Under the pieces are notes generated by a model, which was given only the letters and a program-made list of their open reading frames with translations, did no database searches and had not been told where the DNA came from. Below are positions 54,713 through 63,037 of a stretch of 64,000 nt of DNA, piece after piece; within the stretch, counting starts at the first letter, position 1; the number at the start of each line of letters is the position of its first letter. The position numbers were made by a program, and so were the translations under genes. The stretch is from Anaeromyxobacter dehalogenans 2CP-C (GTDB taxonomy: Bacteria; Myxococcota; Myxococcia; Myxococcales; Anaeromyxobacteraceae): assembly GCF_000013385.1 (NCBI RefSeq), contig NC_007760.1:1985001-2049000 (forward strand), in the 5' to 3' direction.

Positions 54713-55105
54713 ATGACGGGAGCGGCGATCGTTCGGCGGTCGGACGGGGCGGCGGAGGTGCTCACGGTGTACGGCGCGTTCGACGGCGCCTCCGCGTGGG
54801 CGCTCCGGGTCCAGATGGACGAGTCCGCCGCGGACGCGTTCGTGATCGACCTCGCGCACGCCGAGGAGGCGTGCGAGTTCGCGGCCTGCGTCCTCGCCGG
54901 ATGGGTCCGCGAGCACCGCCGCGAGAAGCGGGTGCGCTTCCGGGCGGCCACGCGCGATCAGGCGCGCCTGCTCGCCGCGTTCGGCCTGGACCTCGACGAG
55001 GGCGAGCCCACGGCCGTGGACGCGGCCGGCGACCGCGCGCCCGGCGAGCTCGACGGCTTCCCGCTCGGGCTGCGCTCTCCGGAGGGGGCCGGGGTGCCCG
55101 CCTGA
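54713..55105 (+). CDS. Small STAS-like domain protein
   Basis: The 130-aa protein reads VLTVYGAFDGASAWALRVQM, then DAFVIDLAHAEEACEFAACV and KRVRFRAATRDQARLLAAFG, a strand-helix order like STAS/anti-sigma antagonist domains. The phospho-Ser position is not obvious. It may be a partner of the PAS kinase encoded 49 bp downstream. TAAGTT ends nine bases before the ATG, and no ribosome site is seen. Confidence 0.65.
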   Translation: MTGAAIVRRSDGAAEVLTVYGAFDGASAWALRVQMDESAADAFVIDLAHAEEACEFAACVLAGWVREHRREKRVRFRAATRDQARLLAAFGLDLDEGEPTAVDAAGDRAPGELDGFPLGLRSPEGAGVPA

Positions 55106-55154
55106 GGCGGCGGCGCTGCCGCGCGAGCCCGGCTGCCACATCCTCCAGCCGACC

Positions 55155-57020
55155 GTGCCGCGCACGATCTCAGCCATCGCCGACCTGATCCAGTCGCGCC
55201 GCGACGAGCTCTGCGGCCGGTTCGTGGAGCGCGCCCGCCGGGAGCTGCGCGAGTCGCGCATGCCGGACCCGCAGCTGCTCGACTCCTTCCCCGCCCTGCT
55301 GGACGCCCTCGTGGACGCGCTGCGCAACGGGCCCGCGCCGCGCGCACCGGCCGAGCCGCCGCGGGTCGCGGCGGTCGCGACGGTCCACGGCGAGCAGCGC
55401 GCGGGCATGCCGGTGGACGTGGTGCAGCTCGTCTGGGAGTACGGCGTCGTCGGCGATCTGATCCTGGAGCTGGCCGAGGAGCAGGGCCTCCGGCCGGCGA
55501 TCGCGGACCTGCGCGTGCTCGAGGCCGCGATCACGGCGGCCATCGCGGAGGGGGTGCGCCGGTTCGTCCAGGCGCGCGAGGTCACCTCCCGGCGCGCCGA
55601 CGCGCGGCTCCGCGCGGTCGCGGACCACGCGCCCGCGGCGCTGGTGCTCCGCGGCCGCGACGGCCGGTTCCTGTTCGTGAACCGCTTCGCGGCCGAGGTG
55701 CTCGGGGTCCCCCAGGGCGAGCTGCTGGGCCGGCGGTTCGAGGACGTCGTCCCGCCGGCGGTGGCCCGCCGCCTGGCGGGGGCCGACGCGCGCGCCGGGC
55801 GCGGCACCACCGTCGAGCTGCGGGAGACGCTCGACACCCCGCGCGGCCTGCGGACGTTCCACACCGTGACGTTCGCGCTCGCCGGCGCGAGCGGGCCGGA
55901 GGACCCCGCCATCGTCTCGATCGGCCTCGACGTCACCGACGCGCAGACCGCGCTGGAGCGCCTGCGCCACGCCGACGAGCTGCTCGAGCTGGGCGACGCC
56001 TTCCTGGAGCTCGACCGCGCCTGGCGCATCGTCCGGGTGAACCGGAACCAGGAGCGGCTCTCGCGCCGGAGCCGCGAGACCACGCTGGGGCGGGTGATCT
56101 GGGAGATCTGGCCGGAGCTGGCGCGGCCCGACTCGCCCTACTGGATCGAGTACCACCGGGTCATGAACGAGCGCGTCCCGAGCGAGTTCGAGGCGTACTT
56201 CGAGCCGCTCGACATGTGGAACTCGGTCGCGGCCTACCCGGTGACCGACGGCGGCGTGGCCGTGTTCTTCCGCGACGCCACCCGCCGCATGCGAGACGAG
56301 CAGCGGCTCCGGCAGGCCCGGGACTTCGAGCAGCAGCTCATCGGGATCGTCTCGCACGACCTGCGCAACCCGCTGAACGCGATCCTGCTGGGCACGTCCT
56401 CGCTGCTCGCGCGCGAGGACCTCTCCGACCGGAACGTCGCCTCCATCGCGCGCATCCGCTCCGCGGCGGAGCGCGCCACCCGGCTCATCCGCGACCTGCT
56501 CGACCTCACCCGCGCGCGGCTCGGCGGCGGCATCCCCATCCAGCCCCGCCCGACCGAGCTCCGCCAGGTCGCGCAGCAGGTGGTGGACGAGCTCGAGCCC
56601 TCGTATCCCGATCGCCCGATCCTGGTGGAGGCTTCCGGGAACACGCAAGGTCACTGGGATCCCGACCGCATCGCGCAGGTGATCGGGAACCTGGTGACGA
56701 ACGCGCTCAAGTACGGCGCGCGCGGCACGCCGGTCACGGTCGGCGTCGCGGCCGAGGACGGGGAGGTGCTGCTCTCCGTGCACAACCTCGGCGTGCCCAT
56801 CCCCGCCGAGATCATCCCGACGCTCTTCGAGCCGGGTGGGCGGGCCGCGCCGGATCCGACCGGGCGGAGCGTCGGGCTGGGCCTGTTCATCGTGGAGCGC
56901 ATCGCCGACGCGCACGGGGGCCGCGTCGAGGTGCGCTCCGGGGAGGAGGACGGCACCACGTTCACCGTGCGGCTGCCCCGGACGCCGCGCGAGGGCTCCC
57001 CGGGCTGGCGAGCGCCCTAG
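55155..57020 (+). CDS. PAS-domain sensor histidine kinase with RsbRD-like N-terminus
   Basis: The 621-aa soluble kinase has an N-terminal helical domain (residues ~1-150) like the RsbRD sensor domain. Two PAS domains follow: LRAVADHAPAALVLRGRDGR, then LLELGDAFLELDRAWRIVRV. The HisKA motif is IGIVSHDLRNPLNAILLG, followed by a HATPase (VIGNLVTNALKYGA, GLGLFIVERIADAHGG). No membrane segment is visible, so it senses something cytosolic. No response regulator is adjacent. GTG 55155 has no clear ribosome site. It ends at a shared CTAG. Confidence 0.92.
   Translation: MPRTISAIADLIQSRRDELCGRFVERARRELRESRMPDPQLLDSFPALLDALVDALRNGPAPRAPAEPPRVAAVATVHGEQRAGMPVDVVQLVWEYGVVGDLILELAEEQGLRPAIADLRVLEAAITAAIAEGVRRFVQAREVTSRRADARLRAVADHAPAALVLRGRDGRFLFVNRFAAEVLGVPQGELLGRRFEDVVPPAVARRLAGADARAGRGTTVELRETLDTPRGLRTFHTVTFALAGASGPEDPAIVSIGLDVTDAQTALERLRHADELLELGDAFLELDRAWRIVRVNRNQERLSRRSRETTLGRVIWEIWPELARPDSPYWIEYHRVMNERVPSEFEAYFEPLDMWNSVAAYPVTDGGVAVFFRDATRRMRDEQRLRQARDFEQQLIGIVSHDLRNPLNAILLGTSSLLAREDLSDRNVASIARIRSAAERATRLIRDLLDLTRARLGGGIPIQPRPTELRQVAQQVVDELEPSYPDRPILVEASGNTQGHWDPDRIAQVIGNLVTNALKYGARGTPVTVGVAAEDGEVLLSVHNLGVPIPAEIIPTLFEPGGRAAPDPTGRSVGLGLFIVERIADAHGGRVEVRSGEEDGTTFTVRLPRTPREGSPGWRAP
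57017..57020. other. CTAG shared by two convergent stop codons
   Basis: TAG at 57018-57020 ends the kinase gene, and TAG at 57019-57017 ends the membrane-protein gene on the other strand. This is the third such junction. Confidence 0.95.
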
Positions 57021-57847
57021 GCGGCCAGCGTCGAGGCGCGCTCCGCGGCCCGGCGGGACACGTCGCGCAGCGCGACCCGCTGCGCGAACCCGGCCGAGCC
57101 GACCACCACGCAGGCGACGCACAGCACCGCCTCCGCGACGAGCGTCCCGCCGTCCACGTGACCCGTGACGCGCGCGGTGGTGGTGGTGAGGTCGTAGAAG
57201 AGCCACCCCAGGTTGTAGACCGCGAGCAGCGTCCAGGTGCGCTGCAGCGCACCGCCCACGAGGCCGCGCGCCACCAGCGCCAGCGGCCCCACCGCGGAGA
57301 AGCAGATCATGTCGCCGGTGACCGACACCGCGGCCGCCAGGGCGTCCGAGGACAGGCCGCCGCCCAGCGCGTCGCGCAGGTCGAGCGCGAGCACCGGGAT
57401 GCCGATCACGAGCGCACCGATCACCGTCGCGGCGGCGGTGCGGAAGCTGCGGCGATCGGTCAGGCCGAGCCCCGTCGCGGTGCGGCGGAACGCGGCCAGG
57501 AACAGGATGGCGCCGGTCACCGAGAACGCGTTGATGGCGACCAGCGTGCCGAGGCGGACCCACGGATCCGACAGGGCCGGCAGCAGGTCCCAGCTCCGCG
57601 CCGGGCCGTTCAGCAGCCGCACCAGCGTGGGCAGCGCCAGCGACCCGCCCGTGCACGCCCAGGCCTTCCAGAGCAGGTCGCCGGGGCGGAACGCGAACGC
57701 CGCCGCCAGGCACCCGGCCGCGCCGATCACCTGCCAGGCCACCTGCAGGGACCACCAGACCTCGTCGGTCGGCCCGAGCGCCGCGACCACGGCCACGTGG
57801 ACCGCGAGCGCCAGGAGCGGGAGCGCGCCGAGCCACCCCAGCTTCAC
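57017..57847 (-). CDS. Multi-pass membrane protein, unknown
   Basis: The 276-aa protein has about seven hydrophobic segments: KLGWLGALPLLALAVHVAVV, VAWQVIGAAGCLAAAFAF, LGTLVAINAFSVTGAILFLA, VIGALVIGIPVLAL, ICFSAVGPLALVARGLV, LLAVYNLGWLFYDL and AVLCVACVVVGSAGF. The layout recalls 7TM receptor-like sensors, but no family can be assigned. GTG 57847 is chosen because AGGAGG lies seven bases upstream; 57925 is a longer alternative with Pro/Gly-rich lead-in. Confidence 0.72.
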   Translation of the reverse strand: MKLGWLGALPLLALAVHVAVVAALGPTDEVWWSLQVAWQVIGAAGCLAAAFAFRPGDLLWKAWACTGGSLALPTLVRLLNGPARSWDLLPALSDPWVRLGTLVAINAFSVTGAILFLAAFRRTATGLGLTDRRSFRTAAATVIGALVIGIPVLALDLRDALGGGLSSDALAAAVSVTGDMICFSAVGPLALVARGLVGGALQRTWTLLAVYNLGWLFYDLTTTTARVTGHVDGGTLVAEAVLCVACVVVGSAGFAQRVALRDVSRRAAERASTLAA

Positions 57848-58007
57848 CGGAGCGCCTCCTGCTGGCGCCCCGGGGCCGGTGTCGCCGGGGGAACGTTCGC
57901 GGGTGAGCCGGTCATGAGGCGGCATCTTCGCACGAGTGCGGGGAGGCGCGCGAGAAGCCGTCGCGGGATGGGGCGCCCTGCCCCGCGCGAGACGACGTCG
58001 CGACGGT

Positions 58008-58535
58008 TCAGTTCAGGAGCCCGCTCACGTTGACGTCCACCCGGATGGTCGCCGTGACCTTGACCGTGGTGTTCACGTCCGGCGCGCGGCCGGTCGCCTC
58101 GACCGTGACCGGCGAGGACGCGGCGGTCAGGTACGGCTTCAGGTTCGCGCCGGCGTCCACGTCGAGGTCCACGTGGGTGGTGCCCGCGGGGAGCGCCGAG
58201 ATCCCGGACTTCGTGGCGAGCAGGATCCGCGGCTGGCCGGCCGTCTCGACGTAGATGGAGACCGAGTCCACCCAGGTCTCCAGGCTGTCGCCGGCGGTCA
58301 CCTCGAGGCTGAGCCGGCGGAGCTTGGCCGAGTCCACGTCGCCCGGGTCGATGCCCTCGGCGCGGAGCTGGTCGCCGCCGCCGATGTCGAGCGCCTGGAT
58401 CGACGGGATCGAGCCGGCCGGCGCGCCGGGGACGCCGGGCACGTTCACCGACGCGGAGCGGGTGATGTCCACCTGGTCGAGACGACCGCAGGCAGCGAGG
58501 GCGAGCACGGCGGCGGCGGCGAGGGTTCGGTTCAT
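58008..58535 (-). CDS. Predicted lipoprotein
   Basis: The 175-aa product has a signal peptide with lipobox (AAAAVLALAACGRL, Cys16) and an all-beta mature domain rich in Thr, Val and Asp (TWVDSVSIYVETAGQPRILL, then TVKVTATIRVDVNVSGLLN). It resembles short exported beta-sandwich proteins of myxobacteria; function is unknown. TACACT lies exactly six bases before the ATG, predicting a leaderless mRNA. Confidence 0.75.
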   Translation of the reverse strand: MNRTLAAAAVLALAACGRLDQVDITRSASVNVPGVPGAPAGSIPSIQALDIGGGDQLRAEGIDPGDVDSAKLRRLSLEVTAGDSLETWVDSVSIYVETAGQPRILLATKSGISALPAGTTHVDLDVDAGANLKPYLTAASSPVTVEATGRAPDVNTTVKVTATIRVDVNVSGLLN

Positions 58536-58541
58536 CCCGTC

Positions 58542-58547
58542 AGTGTA
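58542..58547 (-). promoter_or_regulatory. Candidate -10 box (TACACT), leaderless start
   Basis: TACACT on the minus strand ends six bases before the ATG at 58535. Confidence 0.5.
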
Positions 58548-58632
58548 GCGTGCTTCCCCGCGGGGCCGAGCCCGCGCGCGGGGCGGCGCCGAGGTCGGAA
58601 CGGCGCGGCGGATGTGCGACGAGGTCCGCGGC

Positions 58633-60111
58633 TCAGGGCTCCCGCAGCTCGTACACGTTCCACTGACCGGCCACCGTGATCGGGCGGACGCCCGGCTCGA
58701 ACGCGATGCGGTCGAAGAACGGGCGGAACCGATCGTCCCACCAGCACGCCACGTAGCGCGCGCCGAACTGCTCGCGGATGGTCCGCGCGAGACCCGGCGG
58801 CGCCGCGCGCGGCAGGCGGTACCAGAGCGCGTACCGCTCCGGATCCTGGAGCGCGAACAGCGTCGGATCGAGCGCGACCATGAAGCGGCGCTCCGGCAGC
58901 GCCAGCATGAGCGTCCCGGTGAGCCCCCACTCGCAGGTGAACACCTGCGCGCCGGGCGGGATGGCGCGCTGCATCGCCGCGGCCTCGGCGGGCGCGGTGC
59001 GCGGCGGGCGGGTGGACATGCCCTGGAGGATCCTCGCGGTCTCCCTGCCGCTGTAGGCGGCGCAGAGCACCAGCGTGGCGGCGAGCGCCAGGCGCGGCCG
59101 CAGGTGGCGGACCGACAGCGCGAAGGCCACCGCCGAGAACGGGACGAAGTACTCGGTGAACCGGGCGGTGCGGAGCGTGAGCGCGCCGAAGGCGAGCGCC
59201 GCCCCCGCGAACGCGAGGGCCACGAGCCCACCCTCGCGGCGCCGCCGCCACGCCAGCCCGAGCGCCGCGAGCGCCATCGCGGCGGTCGGAACGAGCAGCA
59301 GGCGCCACTCCGCCCAGGTGAAGGGCTGGAACTCGCCGCCGAGCTCGATGCCGGCGGCCCGCCCCCAGGCCCGCCGGAGCAGCACGTCGTCGATCACGAT
59401 CGCGCTGAAGCGGACCAGGTTCCAGCCGTTCGGGTGCGTGGCGACGCCGAGCGCGATCGCCGGGCCGCGCCAGCTCGCGCGGCGCTCCGCTGCGAACCGC
59501 GCGGCCTCCGCGAGCAGCGCCAGCGCGAGCGGCAGCTGCCAGGCCACGTAGGCCCACGGGTAGATCGCGGAGGCCAGCGCCAGGATCCAGCGGCGCTCGC
59601 GTGCGGCCGCCCACAGCACCACCAGCGCGAGCCCGATGGACAGCAGGTGCGGCCGGACCAGCGAGAACCGGTACACGAAGGCGGAAGACGCGAGGAGCGG
59701 GACGACGATCCACGCGCCGGCGAGCGGCACCCGCTCCTGCCGGAGCACGAGCAGGATGGCGGCGAGCGCGAGCGCGCCCGCGATGGTGCCGGCCACGTTC
59801 GCGGCGGTGGCCGGGTCCAGGCCGGCCAGCGGCGCGAGCATCAGGTGGAACAGGAGCTCCTTGTCCGCGTAGTGCTCGGCCAGGACGGAGAACGGCGTCC
59901 ACGGGAACGCCTTCAGGATGCCGTGGTCGTGGATGAGCCGGCCGACCGCCACGTGGTAGTCGGTGTCGGCATCCTCCGCGACGTGCATGAAGCCGAACTG
60001 GATCCAGGCCGGGAGGGCGACGCAGGCGGCGAGCGCGAGAACGGTCCAGGCCGCCCTGAACCTGCCTGCGGGCCGCACCTCACCGTCATCTGCGTTCGAG
60101 ATGGCGAGCAC
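58633..60111 (-). CDS. Polytopic membrane protein, GT-C glycosyltransferase-like
   Basis: The 492-aa protein has about ten membrane helices. The first periplasmic loop contains paired acids, HVAEDADTDYHVAVGRLIHD, and then HYADKELLFHLMLAPL, like the metal-binding loops of GT-C transferases (mannosyl- or arabinosyl-type). A soluble C-terminal domain of ~110 residues follows (VFTCEWGLTGTLMLALPERR). The donor would be a polyprenyl-phosphate sugar; this is inferred from topology. The GTG start at 60111 follows TAGGAT by six bases, predicting a leaderless mRNA. Confidence 0.72.
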   Translation of the reverse strand: MLAISNADDGEVRPAGRFRAAWTVLALAACVALPAWIQFGFMHVAEDADTDYHVAVGRLIHDHGILKAFPWTPFSVLAEHYADKELLFHLMLAPLAGLDPATAANVAGTIAGALALAAILLVLRQERVPLAGAWIVVPLLASSAFVYRFSLVRPHLLSIGLALVVLWAAARERRWILALASAIYPWAYVAWQLPLALALLAEAARFAAERRASWRGPAIALGVATHPNGWNLVRFSAIVIDDVLLRRAWGRAAGIELGGEFQPFTWAEWRLLLVPTAAMALAALGLAWRRRREGGLVALAFAGAALAFGALTLRTARFTEYFVPFSAVAFALSVRHLRPRLALAATLVLCAAYSGRETARILQGMSTRPPRTAPAEAAAMQRAIPPGAQVFTCEWGLTGTLMLALPERRFMVALDPTLFALQDPERYALWYRLPRAAPPGLARTIREQFGARYVACWWDDRFRPFFDRIAFEPGVRPITVAGQWNVYELREP

Positions 60112-60117
60112 GCGCGC

Positions 60118-60123
60118 ATCCTA
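60118..60123 (-). promoter_or_regulatory. Candidate -10 box (TAGGAT), leaderless start
   Basis: TAGGAT on the minus strand ends six bases before the GTG at 60111. Confidence 0.5.
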
Positions 60124-60180
60124 GCGCGGGCCGCGGGCCGCGCACCGGCTCCTCGGCCCCGCTCCACGCGGGTGGACGCA

Positions 60181-60573
60181 TCACCGACAGTCGCAGGGAA
60201 CGGTCTCGCCGTTCATCCCGCTGGTGGGCAGGAAGCAGCCCGAGTCCACCACGCGCGCCTCGCGGTTCTCCGAGGAGCAGGTCAGCCACGCGCCGGTGCC
60301 GTGGTCCACCGGGCACTCGCCCGCGCAGGAGCCGGCCGCGCACCCCCAGGCCGCGGCGACCTCGCACTGGCGCAGGCAGTGATCGAGGCTGCGCCAGGAG
60401 TAGCCGATGGGCCACGCGCCGCAGACGTAGGTGGAGAAGTACAGGTGATCGACGAAGCCGCACGTGCCGGCGCGGCAGCCGCCCCGGGACGCCGCCTCGT
60501 CGTCCCCGCACGCGGGCAGGAGCAGCGCGAGCAGCGCCGCCGCCGCGGCCGCCCGCGCCCCGGAGCGCGTCAT
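60181..60573 (-). CDS. Cys-rich predicted lipoprotein
   Basis: The 130-aa product has a signal peptide with lipobox (LLALLLPACGDD) and about twelve Cys in the mature part (GGCRAGTCGF, DHCLRQCEVAAAWGCAAGSC, AGECPVDHG, WLTCSSEN, SGCFLPTSG, VPCDCR). The spacing suggests a disulfide-rich extracellular domain. No family is recognised. Confidence 0.72.
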   Translation of the reverse strand: MTRSGARAAAAAALLALLLPACGDDEAASRGGCRAGTCGFVDHLYFSTYVCGAWPIGYSWRSLDHCLRQCEVAAAWGCAAGSCAGECPVDHGTGAWLTCSSENREARVVDSGCFLPTSGMNGETVPCDCR

Positions 60574-60622
60574 GGTCCACCCCCGGGGCGAAGCGTAGCG
60601 CGAACCGCGCGGCGCCGGAACG

Positions 60623-60745
60623 CTAGCGCGCGGCAGGCGCCGCGGGCGCGCCCGACGGCCTCGAGTCGCAGCGCGTGGCCTGCATGGTCAGATAGCCGAG
60701 GACGAACAGCATCGCCGCGAGCAGGATCTTCCGGACGGAGGGCAC
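60623..60745 (-). CDS. Small membrane protein, 40 aa
   Basis: A GTG-initiated frame of 41 codons encodes VPSVRKILLAAMLFVLGYLT followed by MQATRCDSRPSG and an Ala/Pro tail. It has one hydrophobic helix with a basic N-terminus and a Cys just after it. TAACCT (60752-60757) lies exactly six bases before the GTG, as at six other genes here, which supports real expression as a leaderless mRNA. Function is unknown. Confidence 0.5.
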   Translation of the reverse strand: MPSVRKILLAAMLFVLGYLTMQATRCDSRPSGAPAAPAAR

Positions 60746-60751
60746 GCCGGG

Positions 60752-60757
60752 AGGTTA
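60752..60757 (-). promoter_or_regulatory. Candidate -10 box (TAACCT), leaderless start
   Basis: TGCTAACCT on the minus strand ends six bases before the GTG at 60745. Confidence 0.45.
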
Positions 60758-60794
60758 GCACGGCCGGGCGCTGCGCCCGGCTCGAGGCGCGCGC

Positions 60795-61337
60795 CTAGAG
60801 CTGGATGCCCTCGCGCTGCAGCCGCTTCACGACGCGCTCGCCGACCTTGGGCCCGAGGCGCTCGCCCCACTTCGCCCCGACCGCCATGCCCTCCTGGCCG
60901 AGGGTGGGCAGCTTGTCCGAGAGCTTCCTCCCGAGGGGCGTCTTGTAGAACGCGACGAGCGCCTGGATCTCCTCGCGCGTGAAGTGCCTCCGGTACAGGG
61001 CCACGAGGCTGTCCGCGAACCCGCCCTCGGACCTCAGCTCGGCGGCGATGGTGGCATTCACCTCGTCCGCGACGAGGTCGAAGGCCCGCGCCGGGAGGTC
61101 CGGCCGCGCGCTCTTCAGCGTCTCGGACATCTGATCGACGATGACCTTGCTGAACATCTCGCCGATGTCGAGCGCGTGGGTGAGCGCGAGCAGCTCGCGC
61201 ACCTCCGCCCGCTCCTCGGGGCTGAGCGCCTGCACGGCAGGGCCGGCCGGGTCATCGGCGGCAGCGCCGCCCGCGGGTTCCGCGGCCAGCGCGGTCGAGC
61301 ACAGCGCGAGCGCGACGATCGAGACGGCGAGACGCAT
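60795..61337 (-). CDS. DUF2059-family exported protein
   Basis: The 180-aa protein has a signal peptide (MRLAVSIVALALCSTALAAE) and a helical domain with the DUF2059 signature LYRRHFTREEIQALVAFYKT followed by PLGRKLSDKLP. The family is periplasmic and of unknown function. GGAGGAGGT directly precedes the ATG at 61337. An 18-bp perfect palindrome lies 36-53 bp upstream, probably an operator. Confidence 0.88.
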   Translation of the reverse strand: MRLAVSIVALALCSTALAAEPAGGAAADDPAGPAVQALSPEERAEVRELLALTHALDIGEMFSKVIVDQMSETLKSARPDLPARAFDLVADEVNATIAAELRSEGGFADSLVALYRRHFTREEIQALVAFYKTPLGRKLSDKLPTLGQEGMAVGAKWGERLGPKVGERVVKRLQREGIQL

Positions 61338-61372
61338 GGCACCTCCTCCGGCCCGGCGCGGGCCTTCGCTGA

Positions 61373-61390
61373 GCGTGTTGTACAACACGC
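61373..61390. promoter_or_regulatory. 18-bp perfect palindrome, candidate operator
   Basis: GCGTGTTGTACAACACGC reads the same on both strands. Its core TTGTACAA resembles GntR- or TetR-family operators. It sits upstream of the DUF2059 gene, where a promoter is expected, and near the start of the plus-strand small-gene cluster, so it could serve either. Confidence 0.6.
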
Positions 61391-61427
61391 ACGGGGGGAG
61401 CGGGGCGGCGCCGCTGCGCGCCAAAGA

Positions 61428-61476
61428 GAAACGGGCCGGACCTCGAGGATTTCTCCCGGAGTTTCCGGCCCGTTTC
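61428..61476. terminator. Long hairpin at the edge of the small-gene cluster
   Basis: GAAACGGGCCGGA (61428-61440) pairs perfectly with TCCGGCCCGTTTC (61464-61476) across a 23-base loop. Each side has only a short T or A run. It may be a terminator, or part of an attachment site of the element to the right. Confidence 0.5.
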
Positions 61477-61509
61477 GATGTGGGCGCTGCAGGGTTCGAA
61501 GAAGCACAG

Positions 61510-61749
61510 ATGAGCGCTCAGAACCGCCCGGACACGCTCACCGCGACCGACCCCACCGCCCCGGGCCGCCCGGACCCGCTCGCCCCGGCGCCCCCGGCCG
61601 CCGCGCTGGTGGCGGCCCTGGCCCGGGCCGCAGCCGCCGCGGCCGACGCCGGCGACCTGGTGCGCGCCCGCGCGCTGCTCGAGGACGCCGCCAGGGCCGC
61701 GCCGCAGGAGAGCGCGCCGATTCGCCTGGTGGTGCCGCATGCGTGTTAG
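61510..61749 (+). CDS. Short hypothetical protein
   Basis: The 79-aa protein has a Pro/Thr/Ala-rich N-terminal half and an amphipathic helical half ([36 protein letters not shown]) like one TPR hairpin. The compositional bias limits certainty. It is the first of a run of short plus-strand genes. Confidence 0.4.
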   Translation: MSAQNRPDTLTATDPTAPGRPDPLAPAPPAAALVAALARAAAAAADAGDLVRARALLEDAARAAPQESAPIRLVVPHAC

Positions 61750-61758
61750 CCTGCTAAC
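61745..61758. promoter_or_regulatory. Dyad GTTAGC-N2-GCTAAC upstream of RHH gene
   Basis: A perfect 6+6 inverted repeat ends one base before the ATG at 61760. Its left half contains TAGCCT, a possible -10 seven bases before the start. It is a good candidate for the autoregulatory site of the small DNA-binding protein that follows. Confidence 0.5.
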
Positions 61759-61759
61759 C

Positions 61760-61969
61760 ATGGCGACCGCGAAGAAGGGGGCCGGCGCGCCCCGGAAGAA
61801 GCGATCCGACGCGAAGGGCTACAAGCTCGTGGGCCTCCGGCTCACGCCCGAGCAGGATGCCGCCCTGCTGCGCGCGGCGCGCGCCGAGGCCCAGAAGACC
61901 GGCCGGGCCCTCGCCGACAAGAGCGCGATCGCACGCCAGGCGATCGACGCCTGGCTCAAGGGACGCTGA
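61760..61969 (+). CDS. Small RHH-like DNA-binding protein
   Basis: The 69-aa basic protein has a lysine-rich arm (ATAKKGAGAPRKKRSDAKGY) followed by KLVGLRLTPEQDAALLRAAR and then KSAIARQAIDAWLKGR. The strand-helix-helix order resembles ribbon-helix-helix repressors of plasmids and phages. A dyad directly precedes the gene. It probably controls its own neighbourhood. Confidence 0.65.
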   Translation: MATAKKGAGAPRKKRSDAKGYKLVGLRLTPEQDAALLRAARAEAQKTGRALADKSAIARQAIDAWLKGR

Positions 61970-62036
61970 AGAGGTCCGTTCCGGCAGCCTGCTGCCGCAA
62001 CCGTTGAGAACGCGCCACACCAGGCGAGGGCGAGCC

Positions 62037-62330
62037 ATGCCGATCGACAAGTCGAAGCTCGAGGAGTTCCGGGCGCTGAATGTGGCGGTGCTCGATCCGA
62101 GGACGGCGCCGGCGGAGCGCGCGGCATGCTCCACCCGGCTCGCGACCGAGGTCGTGCCAGCGCTGCTCGCTGACCGCATCGCGCTCCTCGAGCTGCTGCG
62201 CGAGCTCCAGTGGTCGGGGATCGTCGCGGACCAGACGGGCAGCGCGACCGTGGTCTGTCCCGTCTGCTCCTTCGGCGAGCTCGAGGGCGGCCACCGGGAC
62301 GACTGCAAGCTCGGGGCGTTCCTGCGGTAG
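62037..62330 (+). CDS. Hypothetical protein with C-terminal zinc-binding motif
   Basis: The 97-aa protein has a helical N-terminal two thirds (DKSKLEEFRALNVAVLDPRT, then ALLADRIALLELLRELQWSG) and a CPVCSFGELEGGHRDDCKLG end with CxxC...HxxxC, a likely zinc site. Similar short proteins are found in prophages. Function is unknown. Confidence 0.65.
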   Translation: MPIDKSKLEEFRALNVAVLDPRTAPAERAACSTRLATEVVPALLADRIALLELLRELQWSGIVADQTGSATVVCPVCSFGELEGGHRDDCKLGAFLR

Positions 62331-62467
62331 GTCGCAGGCGGGCCCGGCTGTCGGGGCCGCATGCGACGCTGAGACCTGCGGCGCGGGCTAGGCGCCGGCC
62401 AGCCGAAGAGGGGTCCCCCACCCCCTGCCCGCCGCCGATTCCTCCGGGGTGCGCCTGGGGAGGCGCG

Positions 62468-62986
62468 ATGACCATCGCCAGAGCAGCGACCAGGGAGGGC
62501 GCCACGGGGCAACCGTGGCCGCCCGAGCGAACCCCAGAGGAAGAAGAAGCCGACCTGCGCCGGCAGGAGAGGGATGCCGCGGATCAGGAGCAGCTCGAGC
62601 GAGCACGCGGCAAAGCTCTCCTCGCCCGCTGGACTGCGATGCTCGACGGCGTTGAGTTGAACGCGGCCGGCGCGCGGGTCGCCCTCGAGCTCGCAGCCGA
62701 GATATACGAGCAGCTCGCGTCGACACTGGAGGACCTCGAGTGGTGGAAGCGCTTCGCGTGCGCCAACACCCCGCGTGCGGCGAGGGCGATCCTCGTCGCA
62801 CAGAGGCGCGGCGCGGCGGCGAAGAAGGAGAACCAGCGCAGGGCTGCTCGAGCGTCGCCCACCAATGCTGAGCTCCTGAAGGCCATCCGACGCCTACAGC
62901 GTTGCGAGGCCGGCGGCGAGCGCGTCATCGCGAAGCGCCTCGGCATTAGCCGCGGCCGCGTCCGTCGCCTCGCGAAGAAGGGGTAA
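62468..62986 (+). CDS. Hypothetical helical protein with C-terminal HTH-like segment
   Basis: The 172-aa protein is highly charged: EEEEADLRRQERDAADQEQL, then ALELAAEIYEQLASTLEDLE. Its C-terminus, GGERVIAKRLGISRGRVRRL, looks like a helix-turn-helix. GGGGAGGCG lies upstream of the ATG. It may be a phage-type regulator or packaging helper; no family is assigned. Confidence 0.6.
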   Translation: MTIARAATREGATGQPWPPERTPEEEEADLRRQERDAADQEQLERARGKALLARWTAMLDGVELNAAGARVALELAAEIYEQLASTLEDLEWWKRFACANTPRAARAILVAQRRGAAAKKENQRRAARASPTNAELLKAIRRLQRCEAGGERVIAKRLGISRGRVRRLAKKG

Positions 62987-63037
62987 CGGTACCGCTCAGA
63001 TCCGGGGTGGAACCACCCCTGCGGCAGCGTAGCGAGC

